The notes: generated from the sequence alone by a model not told the origin. A stretch of DNA of 64,000 bases from an uncultured Exiguobacterium sp. (GCA_913775715.1 CAJYMC010000007.1:1550001-1614000); one strand, 5' to 3'. Counted from the first letter of the stretch, positions 18,349-30,374 are shown. A program made the numbers and translations.

Positions 18349-18369
18349 CGGCTCATCCGTCCTTTTTCT

Positions 18370-20430
18370 TTACGCTAAAGTAAGTGCATTGAACCGGGCG
18401 ACTGATTCGATGGCTTGCGCAAATCGTTTCATTTCGCTAAGGCGGTTCGTACGGACTGTTTCGTCGTCCGTCATGATCATCGTACCGTCAAAGTAGGCTG
18501 TGATCGACGGAACGGTTGCCTCAAGTGCCTCAAGCGCTCGTTCATAATCAAGTGACGCGATGGCTTGATCGACCTCTGGCAAGGTCTTCTCAATCGCCTC
18601 ATGCAACGCGCGTTCTGCATCATTTTCAAAGAGCGCTGGATTAACAGTTGTGACGTCTTCTGCTTTTTTCGAGATGTTTAAGACACGGCTGAGTTGTTCG
18701 ACCGTTTTCTTGAACGATTCTTTTTTCGTTGCACTTTCAAGCATCGCAGCACGTTGCTCATTCGCTTCGACTGTCAACGTATGATCCAGAGCGGCTTCGA
18801 CGACATCATGACGGAAGTTCATTTCCGATAGACGGTATTTCAAGCGTTGTGCAAAGAAGTCTTGTAATGCAGCTTGAACTTCTTCGGCATCCTTCGCATA
18901 AAGACCTGCTGCCACCTGTTCTGAAACGACGAAAGCAATCAGTTCAGTCAATGTCAGATTCAACTTACGATCGGATAAAATCTGAACAATCCCTTGTGCT
19001 TGACGACGCAATGCATACGGATCTGCTGATCCACTCGGAATCATACCGACACCAAAGAATCCAGCGACGCTGTCCATCTTATCAAGAATCGCATAGAGTG
19101 TTCCTGTCGGTGTCTCCGGACTTGCATCCCCCGCGAAGCGTGGCATGTAATGTTCACGAATCGCAGCCGCGACTTCCGGATCCTCATTCTTCATGTTTGC
19201 ATACCGCTCACCCATCAGACCTTGTAATTCCGTGAATTCATAGACCATTTGACTGACGAGATCGAATTTATAGATTTGTCCTGCACGTTCAACACGTGTT
19301 TTGTCTGCACCGACACGATCGGCAAGTGCGAGTGCCATCTGACGGACGCGACGGACTTTTTCACCTGTCGTTCCTAATTTTTCATGGAAGACGATTTTAT
19401 CAAGACGCTTCGCCTGTTCATCGATATCTGCTTTTTTATCTTCTTCATAGAAGAACTGCGCATCGGCTAAACGGGCACGGATGACTTTTTCGTTTCCGCG
19501 TGCGACGTTTTCAAGATGTGTTGCGTTTCCGTTTCGTACCGTGACGAAATAGTGGAGCAATGCACCGTCACGTTTGACCGGGAAGTAACGTTGGTGTTCT
19601 TTCATCGTCGTAATCAAGACTTCTTCTGGTAACTCAAGATACGCTTCATCGAATGCACCGAACAAGGCTGTCGGATACTCGACGAGGTTCGTGACTTCTT
19701 CAAGTAAAGACGCATCAATTGGCACTTCGAATTGTTCGCGTGCCGCAAGCGCTGCGATTTGTTCTTCGATCAATTGACGACGTGCTTCATAACTGACGAT
19801 GACGTTTTCTCCTGCGAGCGCTTCGACATAAGCGTTCGGACGCAGGATCGTGATGTCCTGTCCGAGGAAACGATGTCCACGTGATGTCCGACCTGTTTCG
19901 ACGGATGCGACTTCAAACGGGATGACTTGATCGTCAAGAAGCGCAATCAACCAGCGAATCGGGCGCATGTAACGCAATGATTGTGTGCTCCAACGCATGT
20001 TTTTCGGGAATGTCATCGCTTCGACGACTTGTTTTAGTCCAGGAAGTAGATCGGCTGTCGCTTGTCCGACTTCCTTCCGTGTCGCATAGAGATATTCGAC
20101 TCCTTTTTCTTCTCCAAGGAAGAGATCGTCCGTCGTTAACCCTTTACCACGCGCGAATCCTTCGGCTGCTTTCGTCCAATTCCCTGCCTCGTCCATCGCG
20201 ATGCGTTTTGCTGGTCCTTTTAGCGTCTCTTCGAGGTCACTTTGACGTGCTGCGAGACCTTTGACATACACTGCAAGACGGCGTGGTGTCGAGAAGGATT
20301 CGACACTTGTGAACTCAATCCGAGCTTCTTCAAGGAAACGCGTCACGCGTTCCTTGAGTTGTGTTTCGGATTGAAGGACGAATCGAGCCGGCATCTCTTC
20401 TAAACCGATTTCAAGTAATAATTCATGCAT
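18370..20430 (-). CDS. glyS: Glycyl-tRNA synthetase beta subunit
   Basis: Large subunit of the heterotetrameric bacterial GlyRS. Starts [17 protein letters not shown], the family hallmark, and shows [33 protein letters not shown] and [12 protein letters not shown], followed by an HD-like middle and an anticodon-binding-like tail. 686 residues with the ATG at 20430; GTG at 20439 is in the same frame but lies within the AGGTG ribosome-binding site. It overlaps glyQ by 8 bp, and both are controlled by the T-box upstream of glyQ. Confidence 0.97.
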   Translation of the reverse strand: MHELLLEIGLEEMPARFVLQSETQLKERVTRFLEEARIEFTSVESFSTPRRLAVYVKGLAARQSDLEETLKGPAKRIAMDEAGNWTKAAEGFARGKGLTTDDLFLGEEKGVEYLYATRKEVGQATADLLPGLKQVVEAMTFPKNMRWSTQSLRYMRPIRWLIALLDDQVIPFEVASVETGRTSRGHRFLGQDITILRPNAYVEALAGENVIVSYEARRQLIEEQIAALAAREQFEVPIDASLLEEVTNLVEYPTALFGAFDEAYLELPEEVLITTMKEHQRYFPVKRDGALLHYFVTVRNGNATHLENVARGNEKVIRARLADAQFFYEEDKKADIDEQAKRLDKIVFHEKLGTTGEKVRRVRQMALALADRVGADKTRVERAGQIYKFDLVSQMVYEFTELQGLMGERYANMKNEDPEVAAAIREHYMPRFAGDASPETPTGTLYAILDKMDSVAGFFGVGMIPSGSADPYALRRQAQGIVQILSDRKLNLTLTELIAFVVSEQVAAGLYAKDAEEVQAALQDFFAQRLKYRLSEMNFRHDVVEAALDHTLTVEANEQRAAMLESATKKESFKKTVEQLSRVLNISKKAEDVTTVNPALFENDAERALHEAIEKTLPEVDQAIASLDYERALEALEATVPSITAYFDGTMIMTDDETVRTNRLSEMKRFAQAIESVARFNALTLA

Positions 20431-21313
20431 GTGACTCACCTGCTTTCGACTTGATCAATGGGAAGCCAAGACGTTCCCGTTCTTCGATGAAACTTTGCGC
20501 ACAACGGCGCGACATGTTCCGGACACGATGGATGAATCCTGTACGTTCCGTGACGGAAATCGCACCCTTCGCGTCGAGAAGGTTAAAGGTATGTGAACAT
20601 TTCAAGATGTAATCATACGCTGGGAAGACGAGGTTCTCGTCCAAGGCACGATTCGCTTCTTTTTCATATTGATCGAACAACGTGAAGAGTAAGGCGACAT
20701 CTGATGTTTCAAACGTATACTTCGAATGTTCGAACTCCGGTTGATAGAAGATATCACCGTATTTGAAGCCATCCGTCCAAACGAGATCAAAGACACTCTC
20801 AACGTCTTGAATGTACGACGCAAGACGCTCGATTCCATAAGTGATCTCTACTGCGATCGGATTACACTCGATTCCACCGACTTGTTGGAAATACGTGAAT
20901 TGCGTGATTTCCATTCCGTTCAGCCATACTTCCCAGCCGAGACCTGCAGCACCGAATGTCGGGTTCTCCCAGTTATCCTCTACGAAACGGATATCATGTT
21001 CGAGTGGATTGATACCGAGCAACTCGAGACTTTGTAAGTACAATTCCTGAATGTTGTCAGGTGATGGTTTCATGATGACTTGGAATTGATGGTGTTGATA
21101 CAGACGGTTCGGGTTTTCCCCGTAACGACCGTCAGCTGGACGGCGTGATGGTTCTGTATAACAAACGTTCCATGGTTCTGGTCCGAGACTCCGTAAGAAT
21201 GTCATCGGATTCATCGTACCGGCTCCTTTTTCTACGTCGTATGCTTGCATCGTCAAGCAGCCTTGTTCTGCCCAAAATTTTTGTAATGTCAAGATCATGT
21301 CTTGTACTGTCAT
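20423..21313 (-). CDS. glyQ: Glycyl-tRNA synthetase alpha subunit
   Basis: Catalytic class II subunit of GlyRS. Starts [17 protein letters not shown] and contains [19 protein letters not shown] and [24 protein letters not shown], the family motif 1 and 2 regions, with [23 protein letters not shown]. 296 residues from the ATG at 21313. GGAGGTG is 12 bases upstream; a GTG two codons earlier has better spacing and is a possible alternative. First gene of glyQ-glyS, behind the T-box leader. Confidence 0.97.
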   Translation of the reverse strand: MTVQDMILTLQKFWAEQGCLTMQAYDVEKGAGTMNPMTFLRSLGPEPWNVCYTEPSRRPADGRYGENPNRLYQHHQFQVIMKPSPDNIQELYLQSLELLGINPLEHDIRFVEDNWENPTFGAAGLGWEVWLNGMEITQFTYFQQVGGIECNPIAVEITYGIERLASYIQDVESVFDLVWTDGFKYGDIFYQPEFEHSKYTFETSDVALLFTLFDQYEKEANRALDENLVFPAYDYILKCSHTFNLLDAKGAISVTERTGFIHRVRNMSRRCAQSFIEERERLGFPLIKSKAGESHA

Positions 21314-21350
21314 CTTCACGACTTTCACCTCCGAAATGATTAAGGAACGC

Positions 21351-21571
21351 AAAAAACGCCCCTATGTACAACAATCGTTGCACATAGGGACGAGACGAGC
21401 CCGCGGTTCCACCCTACTTGCATGCAATCGCATGCCACTCTTTTTGACAAAGAACACTCCGAAACGCCGTTCGCGCCCCTCTCACTCCCAGCTCACACCA
21501 CCCTGGAATCGCTTGATTGAGAAAAAGACGGTACTCCTTTTCGTCATCGTGTTCATTTAGTTGCTTCTTCC
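21351..21571 (-). ncRNA. T-box leader of glyQS
   Basis: tRNA-sensing riboswitch controlling the glycyl-tRNA synthetase operon. The minus strand carries the T-box sequence AGGGTGGAACCGCG (complement at 21402-21415). It is followed at once by a terminator hairpin (CCCTATGTGCAACGA / TTGTTGTACATAGGG, complement at about 21359-21389) and a run of six T (21351-21356). Upstream structured sequence, including GTGGTGTGAGCTGGGAG, fits stem I. Uncharged tRNA-Gly should pair with the T-box and open the terminator. The specifier codon was not assigned with confidence. Confidence 0.93.
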
Positions 21572-21577
21572 GCATTC

Positions 21578-21606
21578 ATTCTACCGAACCCGCTTGTTGC
21601 TGTCAA
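21578..21606 (-). promoter_or_regulatory. SigA promoter of glyQS
   Basis: Minus-strand TTGACA (21601-21606), 17-bp spacer, TAGAAT (21578-21583), which predicts a start near 21571 at the head of the T-box leader. The -35 hexamer overlaps the recO stop codon. Confidence 0.85.
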
Positions 21607-22352
21607 TCGTTGCCGAAATCAATCAACTGGTCGAGAACGCGTTTGGACCGCAGACGTAACCCGCTATAGCGTTCCATATAAGCGTCCATGATTTGACGTA
21701 GTAGACGCTTCGTTTCCGGCTTCACCGTCACGGTACCGATCCGCGAGAAATCATAGACGGAAAACACATAGAGCATCTTCGCGACTGCTTCTGACATGAA
21801 GACGGCATGTTCATCCTCATGACGGTGCCGGCGACAGAGTAGACCGCCGTGGTGTAACGAAAAAGCAAACGGTGCTTCAGCACTCCCGCAAATCGTACAA
21901 CCGTTCAAGTGTGGCGCAATCCCTAGATGACGCAACAGGCGCAACTCAATGATGAAGGAGACGACGTCGGGATCCAGTCCTTCATCCATCGCCTCCAGTC
22001 CTTCGACGAATAAATCGTACAGTGCCGGTTGCGGCACTCGTTCATCAAGCGCTTTATCTGCAAGTTCCAGTAGATACATCGCATACGCCATCAAGACGAC
22101 ATCTTGCCGGATATGCGCATGACTCGTGATGACGTCTGCCGATTTCAACTGACCGAGACCACGTGACCGTGGATAGATATAGACGGCTCGAACGAAAGGC
22201 TGGCTTGCCGCATTGAAACGACTACCCGGCTTCTTCGCTCCTCGCGCCATGACGGCGAGCTTGCCGTATTCACGTGTCAGTAGCGTGACAATCTTATTCG
22301 ATTCACCGTATACGACCGTTCGTAGTACAAGCCCTTCCGCCTTATCGATCAT
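21603..22352 (-). CDS. recO: DNA repair protein RecO
   Basis: RecFOR pathway protein that loads RecA and anneals strands. Starts KAEGLVLRTVVYGESNKIVTLLT, an OB-fold N-terminus, followed by MARGAKKPGSRF and a helical domain with a C-x2-C...C zinc site (GCTICGSA and GLLCRRH). 249 residues, normal. It follows era by 3 bp; the small yqzL gene found between them in B. subtilis is absent. Its stop codon is part of the next promoter. Confidence 0.95.
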   Translation of the reverse strand: MIDKAEGLVLRTVVYGESNKIVTLLTREYGKLAVMARGAKKPGSRFNAASQPFVRAVYIYPRSRGLGQLKSADVITSHAHIRQDVVLMAYAMYLLELADKALDERVPQPALYDLFVEGLEAMDEGLDPDVVSFIIELRLLRHLGIAPHLNGCTICGSAEAPFAFSLHHGGLLCRRHRHEDEHAVFMSEAVAKMLYVFSVYDFSRIGTVTVKPETKRLLRQIMDAYMERYSGLRLRSKRVLDQLIDFGND

Positions 22353-22355
22353 CGC

Positions 22356-24051
<1,696 letters not shown>

Positions 24052-24055
<4 letters not shown>

Positions 24056-24528
24056 AATGTGCCCCGATATAACTCGAAGTGATGCAGGATTTCCTCCTGT
24101 CGCTTCGTCATGACTTCCTCGTCTGCTTTTTCAATATGATCGTATCCGAGTAAATGGAGGAAGCCATGGACGGCGAGGAAACCGAGTTCGCGTTCAAAAT
24201 GATTGCCATACTCTGCCGCTTGTTCACGGCATCGTTCCACGGAAATGATCAAATCACCGAGGACGATTGGTTCGTCTTCCAGTAATCCAAAATCGATTTC
24301 ATCTTCACCGAGTTCTTCCATTGCGAAGGAAATCACGTCTGTCGCTTGATCCTTCCCACGCCATTCACGATTGATCTCTTGAATCTCATCGTTTGAGACG
24401 AAAGTCACGGACAACTCACTGTTCGGATCTACTTCTTCTTGTTCCGACGTATAAATCAAAATCGATTCGACAAGCTGTCGTTGTTCTTCCGTTAGACGAT
24501 TATTTTCGTCTGTCATATAAATGTTCAT
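24052..24528 (-). CDS. ybeY: Endoribonuclease YbeY (rRNA maturation)
   Basis: Metal-dependent RNase for 16S rRNA 3' maturation and ribosome quality control. The metal motif HGFLHLLGYDH (H-x3-H-x5-H) is clear, with VTFVSNDEIQEINREWRGKDQATDVISFAM before it. 158 residues. It overlaps pgpH by 4 bp and dgkA by 4 bp, so the whole run is one coupled operon. Confidence 0.95.
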
Positions 24529-26582
24529 CTCGTTGCCTCTTTCTTTAATTCTGGATACTCGATTCGTTCATGGAACAAACCGGATAAGGTATGACATGCA
24601 CTTTCACCGACGCGATAAATCTCGCGTGTCGTAATGTCACATTCCGCAAATTGGTCATCCATCATCTTTTCACGAATGATTTTCGCGACCAAGTCCCGAA
24701 TTCCTTCTTCCGAAGGAGCTTTCATCGAACGAACGGCCGCTTCAATCGAGTCGACAATCATGATGACGGCCGCTTCACGCGTTTGTGGTTTCGGACCCGT
24801 GTAACGGAACGTCTCCTCGTCGACCTCACCTTGTTCTGCTGCCTTGACATAAAAATATCGAAGCAACGATGTTCCATGGTGCTGGCGACAAATATCGATG
24901 ATCGCGGCAGGCAGTTTAGCATCCGCGAGCAATTCAACACCATCCTCCGTATGTGCCAAGATGACACGTGCCGACTCTTCCGGTGTCAATCGATCATGTG
25001 GATTACGTCCATGCTGATTTTCAATGAAATAAAGCGGTCGTCGTGTTTTCCCTAAATCATGATAGTAGGCTCCGACTCGTGCGAGCAACCCATCTGCTCC
25101 AATTGCTTCACAAGCCGTTTCCGCGAGGTTCGCGACCATCATGCTGTGATGATACGTTCCTGGCGCTTCGACCAAGAGTTTCTTCAACAAGGGATGCGTC
25201 GGATTCAATAGTTCGAGCAGACGCGTCGGTGCTAAGATACCAAACGTCATTTCAAGGAACGGCAATAGTCCAATCGCTAGGACGGCACTCAAAATTCCAC
25301 TAGCAATCGCAAAACCGACTAAAATCAATGTTTCACGTAATTCGAACGTGCCACTACGCAATAGAACGAATGCTAAGAAAATGGCGATGTTTGCTCCGGC
25401 AATCGACACACTACTCATAAAAATACGACGTCGCGACAAACTGGATCGTAAGAAAAACGTCGCAACTAAACCGCCGACTAATAAATAGATCGCGATGTTG
25501 AAGCTGAAGTTCTGATTCGTACTATAGAAGAACGTTCCGGCAAGAGCTGTGAAGAGCGAACTTGATAATGCAATCCGTTCGTTCAATAAATTACGCAGGA
25601 CAAGCGAAGCAAAAGCGGTCGGTGTGAGTAAGTAAAGAGCAGGATTGATGTCGTCTGCTAAAAAGGCCATGCCGTACATGACGAGTAATTGTAAACTGAC
25701 AACGAGGTAGACAAGACCAAATAGTCGGATACGGCCCATTTGTGCATACCGCAACTTCGAGCGTTGAATGAACCCAAATAAGAAGGCGGTCATCAATGCA
25801 CTGACAAGCATCGCCCCAAGTAACGGTTTCAACGACTGACGGTCAGAAATTAAACCGACCAGTTGTAGTTGCCGATAAGCGTCTTGCGAAATCACTTCGC
25901 CTCGTTTGACGATTACTTCCCCTTCCGAGATGATGACCGGTTCGACTTTATCACTCGTCTGTTTACGGAGTTGTTCTGTCTTTTCCGGATCATAGACGTA
26001 GTTCGTCACGATCAGTTGATCAGTCAGTGCTTTAGCGACCGCTTTTAGTGAAAAGGATAGTGGTGATCGTTCGATATCAGTCCGGGCATTCTCACGTGCC
26101 TCCGCTACTTCGCCGCCATCGGACGAGATGCGTTGACGCATTGCTTCTTCGATTGCGGTGATGACGACATCACGCGTCGTATTCCGAAGAGTCGTGGTCG
26201 ATGTCACGAGCAGTCGCAGTTCATCATCCTTGAGCAAGGATGATGCCTCTGTACCGCGAAGGCGTTGCTTGATTTTACTAATTTCATCCGCCTTTTTAAT
26301 ACCGGATAAACTCGCAAAAAGTTGTTCGACTTTATCAATTTGCTGTGCTGCATACTCTTGTTTGATCGTGTATTGACTCTCGATTGCAGCGATCGCATTT
26401 TCCTTTATTTGATTCGTCGCTGTCCGGTCCTCTATCGTCAAAGGCGACCGAATGTCTTCTTCTGCAATTGAGAATGGTTCTGCGGACAAGGCTTCTGGTC
26501 GGACACTGACATACATCATCGTTGATACGACGAGATAGAACACTACTGTCAAAAGTCCGACCCAGACCCCAACCTTGCGCAT
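24525..26582 (-). CDS. pgpH: 7TM-HD cyclic-di-AMP phosphodiesterase PgpH
   Basis: Hydrolyses c-di-AMP. The domain order is clear: an N-terminal helix, an extracellular 7TMR-HDED region (about 50-260), seven membrane helices (about 265-460), then a cytosolic HD domain with HHSMMVANLAE, YYHDLGKTRRPLYF (HD), HTEDGVEL and CRQHHGTSLLRYFY. 685 residues. Sits between phoH and ybeY as yqfF does in B. subtilis. Through c-di-AMP it links to potassium and wall homeostasis. Confidence 0.95.
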   Translation of the reverse strand: MRKVGVWVGLLTVVFYLVVSTMMYVSVRPEALSAEPFSIAEEDIRSPLTIEDRTATNQIKENAIAAIESQYTIKQEYAAQQIDKVEQLFASLSGIKKADEISKIKQRLRGTEASSLLKDDELRLLVTSTTTLRNTTRDVVITAIEEAMRQRISSDGGEVAEARENARTDIERSPLSFSLKAVAKALTDQLIVTNYVYDPEKTEQLRKQTSDKVEPVIISEGEVIVKRGEVISQDAYRQLQLVGLISDRQSLKPLLGAMLVSALMTAFLFGFIQRSKLRYAQMGRIRLFGLVYLVVSLQLLVMYGMAFLADDINPALYLLTPTAFASLVLRNLLNERIALSSSLFTALAGTFFYSTNQNFSFNIAIYLLVGGLVATFFLRSSLSRRRIFMSSVSIAGANIAIFLAFVLLRSGTFELRETLILVGFAIASGILSAVLAIGLLPFLEMTFGILAPTRLLELLNPTHPLLKKLLVEAPGTYHHSMMVANLAETACEAIGADGLLARVGAYYHDLGKTRRPLYFIENQHGRNPHDRLTPEESARVILAHTEDGVELLADAKLPAAIIDICRQHHGTSLLRYFYVKAAEQGEVDEETFRYTGPKPQTREAAVIMIVDSIEAAVRSMKAPSEEGIRDLVAKIIREKMMDDQFAECDITTREIYRVGESACHTLSGLFHERIEYPELKKEATR

Positions 26583-26618
26583 ATCATCTCCCCCTTTTCC
26601 CTCTATTTCCGTAACGGC

Positions 26619-27581
26619 TTAGGTCAATTCCTGACTGTAAGCATCAACGATTTTTCGGACAAGTGGGTGACGCACGACATCAGCTGAGCCGAAGTGTTCG
26701 AAATGAATGCCTTTGACATTTCCGAGCAGATGCAACGCTTCTTGTAGACCAGACGCTTTTCCGCGCGGAAGATCGACTTGTGTCAAATCACCTGTAACGA
26801 TCATCTTCGAATGAAATCCAAGACGCGTCAGGAACATCTTCATTTGTTCACGTGTCGTATTTTGCGCTTCATCAAGAATGACAAAAGCATGTTCCAGTGT
26901 TCGTCCACGCATATAAGCGAGCGGCGCAATTTCGATGACACCACGCTCAAGCAGACGAGCCGTATGTTCGACACCAAGCACGTCGTGTAACGCATCGTAT
27001 AGAGGACGTAGATATGGATCAACCTTTTCTTTCAGATCGCCAGGAAGAAACCCAAGATTCTCTCCTGCTTCTACTGCTGGGCGCGTCAGGACGAGCCGTT
27101 TGACGTGTCCTTCCTTCAGTGCTTTTGCAGCCATCACGACTGCGAGATATGTTTTCCCGGTCCCCGCCGGTCCGATACCGAATGTCAAATCACAGCGATC
27201 AATCCCGCGGACGTAACGCGCTTGACCGAGCGTTTTCGCACGAAGTGGTTTTCCTTTATGATTCGTGTGGATGATCGTATCGTAAAGCTCCAGTAGTTCA
27301 TCCACACGATCTTGACGCGCGAGTTGAATGGCGCTCGTCGCGTCACGTTCCGTCAAAACGGCTCCACGATTCACAAGTTGCTTTAGGACACCAACGACTT
27401 GTCCTGCTAAGATCACAGACTGTTCCTGTTCGGATTGTGCCAACAGTTCATCTCCACGATGTGTAAGCTGAACTTCGAGTTCCGCTTCCATCGTACGTAA
27501 GACTGCGTCATTCGGACCGACGAATGCTTGAATCTGTTCTGAATTCGAAAATGCAAATGGGATTCTTTCGTTGAATATCAC
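26619..27581 (-). CDS. phoH: PhoH-like ATPase
   Basis: P-loop ATPase of the PhoH family, linked to RNA metabolism. Walker A FGIGPAGTGKTYLA, Walker B AFVILDEAQNTT, RGRTLEHAF and MIVTGDLTQVDLP are all present; the N-terminal about 110 residues form the family's KH-like start. 320 residues. GTG start at 27581 with AGGAGG about 12 bases upstream. In B. subtilis this gene is preceded by yqfC and yqfD, which are absent here. Confidence 0.93.
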   Translation of the reverse strand: MIFNERIPFAFSNSEQIQAFVGPNDAVLRTMEAELEVQLTHRGDELLAQSEQEQSVILAGQVVGVLKQLVNRGAVLTERDATSAIQLARQDRVDELLELYDTIIHTNHKGKPLRAKTLGQARYVRGIDRCDLTFGIGPAGTGKTYLAVVMAAKALKEGHVKRLVLTRPAVEAGENLGFLPGDLKEKVDPYLRPLYDALHDVLGVEHTARLLERGVIEIAPLAYMRGRTLEHAFVILDEAQNTTREQMKMFLTRLGFHSKMIVTGDLTQVDLPRGKASGLQEALHLLGNVKGIHFEHFGSADVVRHPLVRKIVDAYSQELT

Positions 27582-27707
27582 GTTGTGAATGGCCTCCTAG
27601 TCATGGATAACAAGTTGTCATCGCTTCATATCTAATCTCTTCCACTTTAGCACTTCCACCGAAAAGATGGAAAGAAAAACCCGTTTCCACCTTTTAGGGA
27701 ATAAAAT

Positions 27708-27738
27708 AGTCGACCCCTTATGTTTCACGGGATCGACT
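27708..27738 (-). terminator. Terminator of the nfeD-floA unit
   Basis: Hairpin AGTCGACCC / GGG-A-TCGACT with one bulge, 14 bases downstream of the stop codon of the gene at 27752. A T-rich stretch follows on the minus strand. Confidence 0.6.
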
Positions 27739-27751
27739 TCTTATCTAATCA

Positions 27752-28222
27752 TCATCGTTTTCGTTTAGAGACAGGTGCTCCAAGAACCTCACTCCAGACG
27801 ATGGCACGTCGCATTTCGTCTTGCGAGAGTGTCGTCGCTGATGCCGAACGACTTGACGTTCCTATAGCACCGTCTGCCACGCTGTCTTTAATTTCACCAA
27901 TATTTGAAGAAGGCATCCCTTTTTTCGAATGCTGTTTTTGTCGTTGATCCAAACGTTTCTGTAACTCGGTTCGCTCATGAACCGGTCGTGCTTTCGTCTG
28001 GGTCACTCCCGGTTGTTTCTTTGCGGGTGCTTTTTTCCGAACGACAGGTGGAGGCGCTGTTTCTTGTCGCATCGTATCCACCTGTTCGACCATTTGCTTC
28101 ACATACTCCCCAAACTCTTTTGAAGGCGTCCGGTTCGTCTGATTCGGTTTTTTATCCGCTGCTTTTGAGATGACGGAGATGACACCGAATGCGATCATCA
28201 ATCCGACCCATATGATACTCAT
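27752..28222 (-). CDS. Unknown membrane-anchored protein downstream of floA
   Basis: Not recognised. 156 residues: one N-terminal transmembrane helix (SIIWVGLMIAFGVISVISKAA) and then a hydrophilic, Lys/Pro/Gln-rich tail that looks largely disordered, with APPPVVRKKAPAKKQPG near the middle. No enzyme motif. It is the third gene of the nfeD-floA unit, 13 bp after floA, in the slot held by yqfB in B. subtilis, though it is not obviously related to YqfB. It may be a partner of the flotillin membrane domains; this rests on position only. Confidence 0.65.
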   Translation of the reverse strand: MSIIWVGLMIAFGVISVISKAADKKPNQTNRTPSKEFGEYVKQMVEQVDTMRQETAPPPVVRKKAPAKKQPGVTQTKARPVHERTELQKRLDQRQKQHSKKGMPSSNIGEIKDSVADGAIGTSSRSASATTLSQDEMRRAIVWSEVLGAPVSKRKR

Positions 28223-28235
28223 ACCGTCTCACCCT

Positions 28236-29219
28236 TTACTGCGAGTCATGTGGTGATGATTGTCCACCGATTGCTTGGCGCATTTTCGTATCGGCCGTCA
28301 CGTTCAAGTAGTTCGCGTAATCCATGACGCCAAAGTTTCCGTCACGCATCGCTTCAGCGATAGCAAGCGGTACTTCCGCTTCAGCAGCGACAACCTTCGC
28401 ACGCATCTCTTCAACACGCGATTTCATCTCTTGTTCGCTTGCGATCGCCATTGCGCGACGCTCTTCCGCTTTCGCTTGGGCAATGTTCTTATCTGCTTCT
28501 GCTTGATCCGTTTGAAGGACCGCACCGATGTTCTTACCGATATCAATGTCTGCGATATCAATTGAGAGAATTTCGAACGCTGTCCCTGAATCGAGTCCTT
28601 TTGCAAGAACCGTCCGCGAGATCATTTCTGGATTCTCAAGTACTTCTTTTTGGTCATTACACGAACCGATGGTTGAGATAACACCCTCACCAACACGTGC
28701 GATGACTGTTTCTTCACCAGCACCACCGACGAGACGATCAATGTTCGCACGGACCGTGATCCGGGCTTTCGCTTTTACTTCAATCCCGTTCATCGCCACA
28801 CCAGCGATGAATGGTGTCTCGATGACTTTTGGGTTAACCGACATTTGAACAGCTTCTAAAACGTTACGACCCGCAAGATCAATTGCCGCTGCGCGTTCGA
28901 AGCTCAGCTCGATATTCGCCCGATGTGCTGCGATCAAAGCATTGACGACACGATCAACGTTACCACCTGCAAGGAAATGACTTTCCAGTTGGTTCGTATT
29001 CAAGTTCAATCCCGCTTTAACTGCCTTGATCAACGGATTGACGATTTTTGATGGTGTTACTCGACGAAGACGCATCCCGACTAATGTAAAGATTGATACG
29101 CGTACGCCTGCTGCGAGCGAGCTAATCCAGAGTGGAATCGGGACAAGCGTGAAGAAAACGGCGAGGAAAATCAAGATTCCTCCAGATATGAGTAATACGG
29201 TCAATAATTCAGGTGTCAT
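28236..29219 (-). CDS. floA: Flotillin-like protein FloA
   Basis: Membrane-microdomain scaffold. N-terminal hydrophobic hairpin (about residues 5-45), then the PHB/SPFH region with [90 protein letters not shown] and a C-terminal Ala/Glu-rich coiled coil. 327 residues, matching B. subtilis YqfA/FloA. It overlaps nfeD by 4 bp and shares its SigW-type promoter, so it is likely induced by envelope stress. Confidence 0.95.
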   Translation of the reverse strand: MTPELLTVLLISGGILIFLAVFFTLVPIPLWISSLAAGVRVSIFTLVGMRLRRVTPSKIVNPLIKAVKAGLNLNTNQLESHFLAGGNVDRVVNALIAAHRANIELSFERAAAIDLAGRNVLEAVQMSVNPKVIETPFIAGVAMNGIEVKAKARITVRANIDRLVGGAGEETVIARVGEGVISTIGSCNDQKEVLENPEMISRTVLAKGLDSGTAFEILSIDIADIDIGKNIGAVLQTDQAEADKNIAQAKAEERRAMAIASEQEMKSRVEEMRAKVVAAEAEVPLAIAEAMRDGNFGVMDYANYLNVTADTKMRQAIGGQSSPHDSQ

Positions 29220-29725
29220 GTGTGGGACTCCTCCTTCGTATGTTGGACTCTAACAATGACGCGTCCGTGCGTCACTTCTTTTACGACGATTGTTTCCCCC
29301 GCTTGAATGAAAGTCCCTTCTGTCACGGCATCGATTCGGTTTCCATCGATTTCAATCGTTCCTGACGGACGTAACGGCGTCAGACTAACTCCTTCTTGTC
29401 CTAACAGTTGCACTTTGTCTTGATGGGAAAGGTAACCTTTTTCAGACGATGTAGAATCCGTCAAAATCAAACCTCTCCAAAGTAGTGACTGATTTGATTT
29501 GATTCTGCGATACGCCCAGAATCCGGCCGCAAGTGACAGAAAAACCGCAAGCCCAATGGCTAAACCGACTTGCCCGACGGTCGCACCTGCCATAATCAAG
29601 CTAGCAAGGACAGCACCGATTCCGAGGACGCCAAAGATTCCGAACCCTGTGACGAATATTTCGACTAGTAACATGAGGACCCCGATCATGAAGACCGTCA
29701 AAATCATCCCTAAGCTAAACGTCAT
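29216..29725 (-). CDS. nfeD: NfeD-like membrane protein, short form
   Basis: NfeD family without the ClpP-like protease domain of the long form. Four hydrophobic helices (about residues 1-85, with [26 protein letters not shown]) are followed by a cytosolic OB-fold: [51 protein letters not shown]. Start taken as ATG at 29725, 11 bases after AAGGGG; a GTG at 29737 overlaps the ribosome-binding site. B. subtilis YqeZ in the same place carries a protease domain, so this is a reduced version. Paired with floA. Confidence 0.9.
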   Translation of the reverse strand: MTFSLGMILTVFMIGVLMLLVEIFVTGFGIFGVLGIGAVLASLIMAGATVGQVGLAIGLAVFLSLAAGFWAYRRIKSNQSLLWRGLILTDSTSSEKGYLSHQDKVQLLGQEGVSLTPLRPSGTIEIDGNRIDAVTEGTFIQAGETIVVKEVTHGRVIVRVQHTKEESHT

Positions 29726-29795
29726 GCGTACATTCACCCCTTTTCATTCGTGTCAGAAGCTACTTCTTTTGCACTTTGATTCGTTACTATAATTA

Positions 29796-29823
29796 TATAC
29801 GCTTTCAAAACAAAAAGGTTTCA
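29796..29823 (-). promoter_or_regulatory. SigW-type ECF promoter of nfeD-floA
   Basis: Minus strand TGAAAC (29818-29823), a 16-bp spacer, then CGTATA (29796-29801): an exact fit to the SigW consensus TGAAAC-N16-CGTA. The B. subtilis homologue (yqeZ-yqfA-yqfB) is a known SigW operon. Confidence 0.85.
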
Positions 29824-29877
29824 TGACTATTCTGAATTCATCAAGAAACTTAAAAAGTGTGACAGGAACGACAAAAA

Positions 29878-29899
29878 AAGGTGTCCCGAGGGACACCTT
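29878..29899 (-). terminator. Terminator of rpsU-yqeY
   Basis: AAGGTGTCCC / GGGACACCTT hairpin 7 bases past the yqeY stop, with an A run (29873-29879) that gives a U tract on the minus strand. Confidence 0.88.
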
Positions 29900-29906
29900 C
29901 CATGTA

Positions 29907-30353
29907 TTAAGCGAGACGTTGTTTGACGAGTCGATTAATCAAGGCACCGTCCGCCTTGCCCTTAAGCTGCGGCATGACGACACCCATTACTTTCCCCATA
30001 TCCGAAGGAGCAGAGGCACCCGTCTGCGCAATAGCTGCGTCGACGATTTCCTGTACTTCTTCCTCGGAAAGCTGTTTTGGCATATAAGCTTCGAGCACGA
30101 CAATCTCTGCTTGAATTTTCTCGACGAGATCGTGACGACCAGCGCTTTCGAATTCTCGGAGGGAGTCGTTGCGCTGCTTCATTTCACGTGAAAGAATAGT
30201 TAATTCTTCCTCGTCTGTCAATTCTTGCTTACCGAGTTTGATCGTTTCATTTTGCAGCGATGATTTCACCATACGAATCGTCGTGAGACGATCTTTTTCG
30301 CGAAGACGCATGGCATCTTTCATATCCGCTGTCAAACGCTCCTGAAGACTCAT
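29907..30353 (-). CDS. yqeY: YqeY/GatB-tail domain protein
   Basis: 148-residue helical protein of the YqeY family, related to the C-terminal tRNA-binding domain of GatB. Typical segments: [78 protein letters not shown] and [19 protein letters not shown]. Precise role unsettled. It lies 21 bp downstream of rpsU and is almost certainly cotranscribed with it. Confidence 0.93.
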   Translation of the reverse strand: MSLQERLTADMKDAMRLREKDRLTTIRMVKSSLQNETIKLGKQELTDEEELTILSREMKQRNDSLREFESAGRHDLVEKIQAEIVVLEAYMPKQLSEEEVQEIVDAAIAQTGASAPSDMGKVMGVVMPQLKGKADGALINRLVKQRLA

Positions 30354-30374
30354 GAGGATACACCCTCTCTAACG

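Noticed and set aside
18729-19235. 168-codon plus-strand frame inside glyS
   Set aside because: Fully antisense to glyS, rich in His, Arg and Ser, with no recognisable domain.
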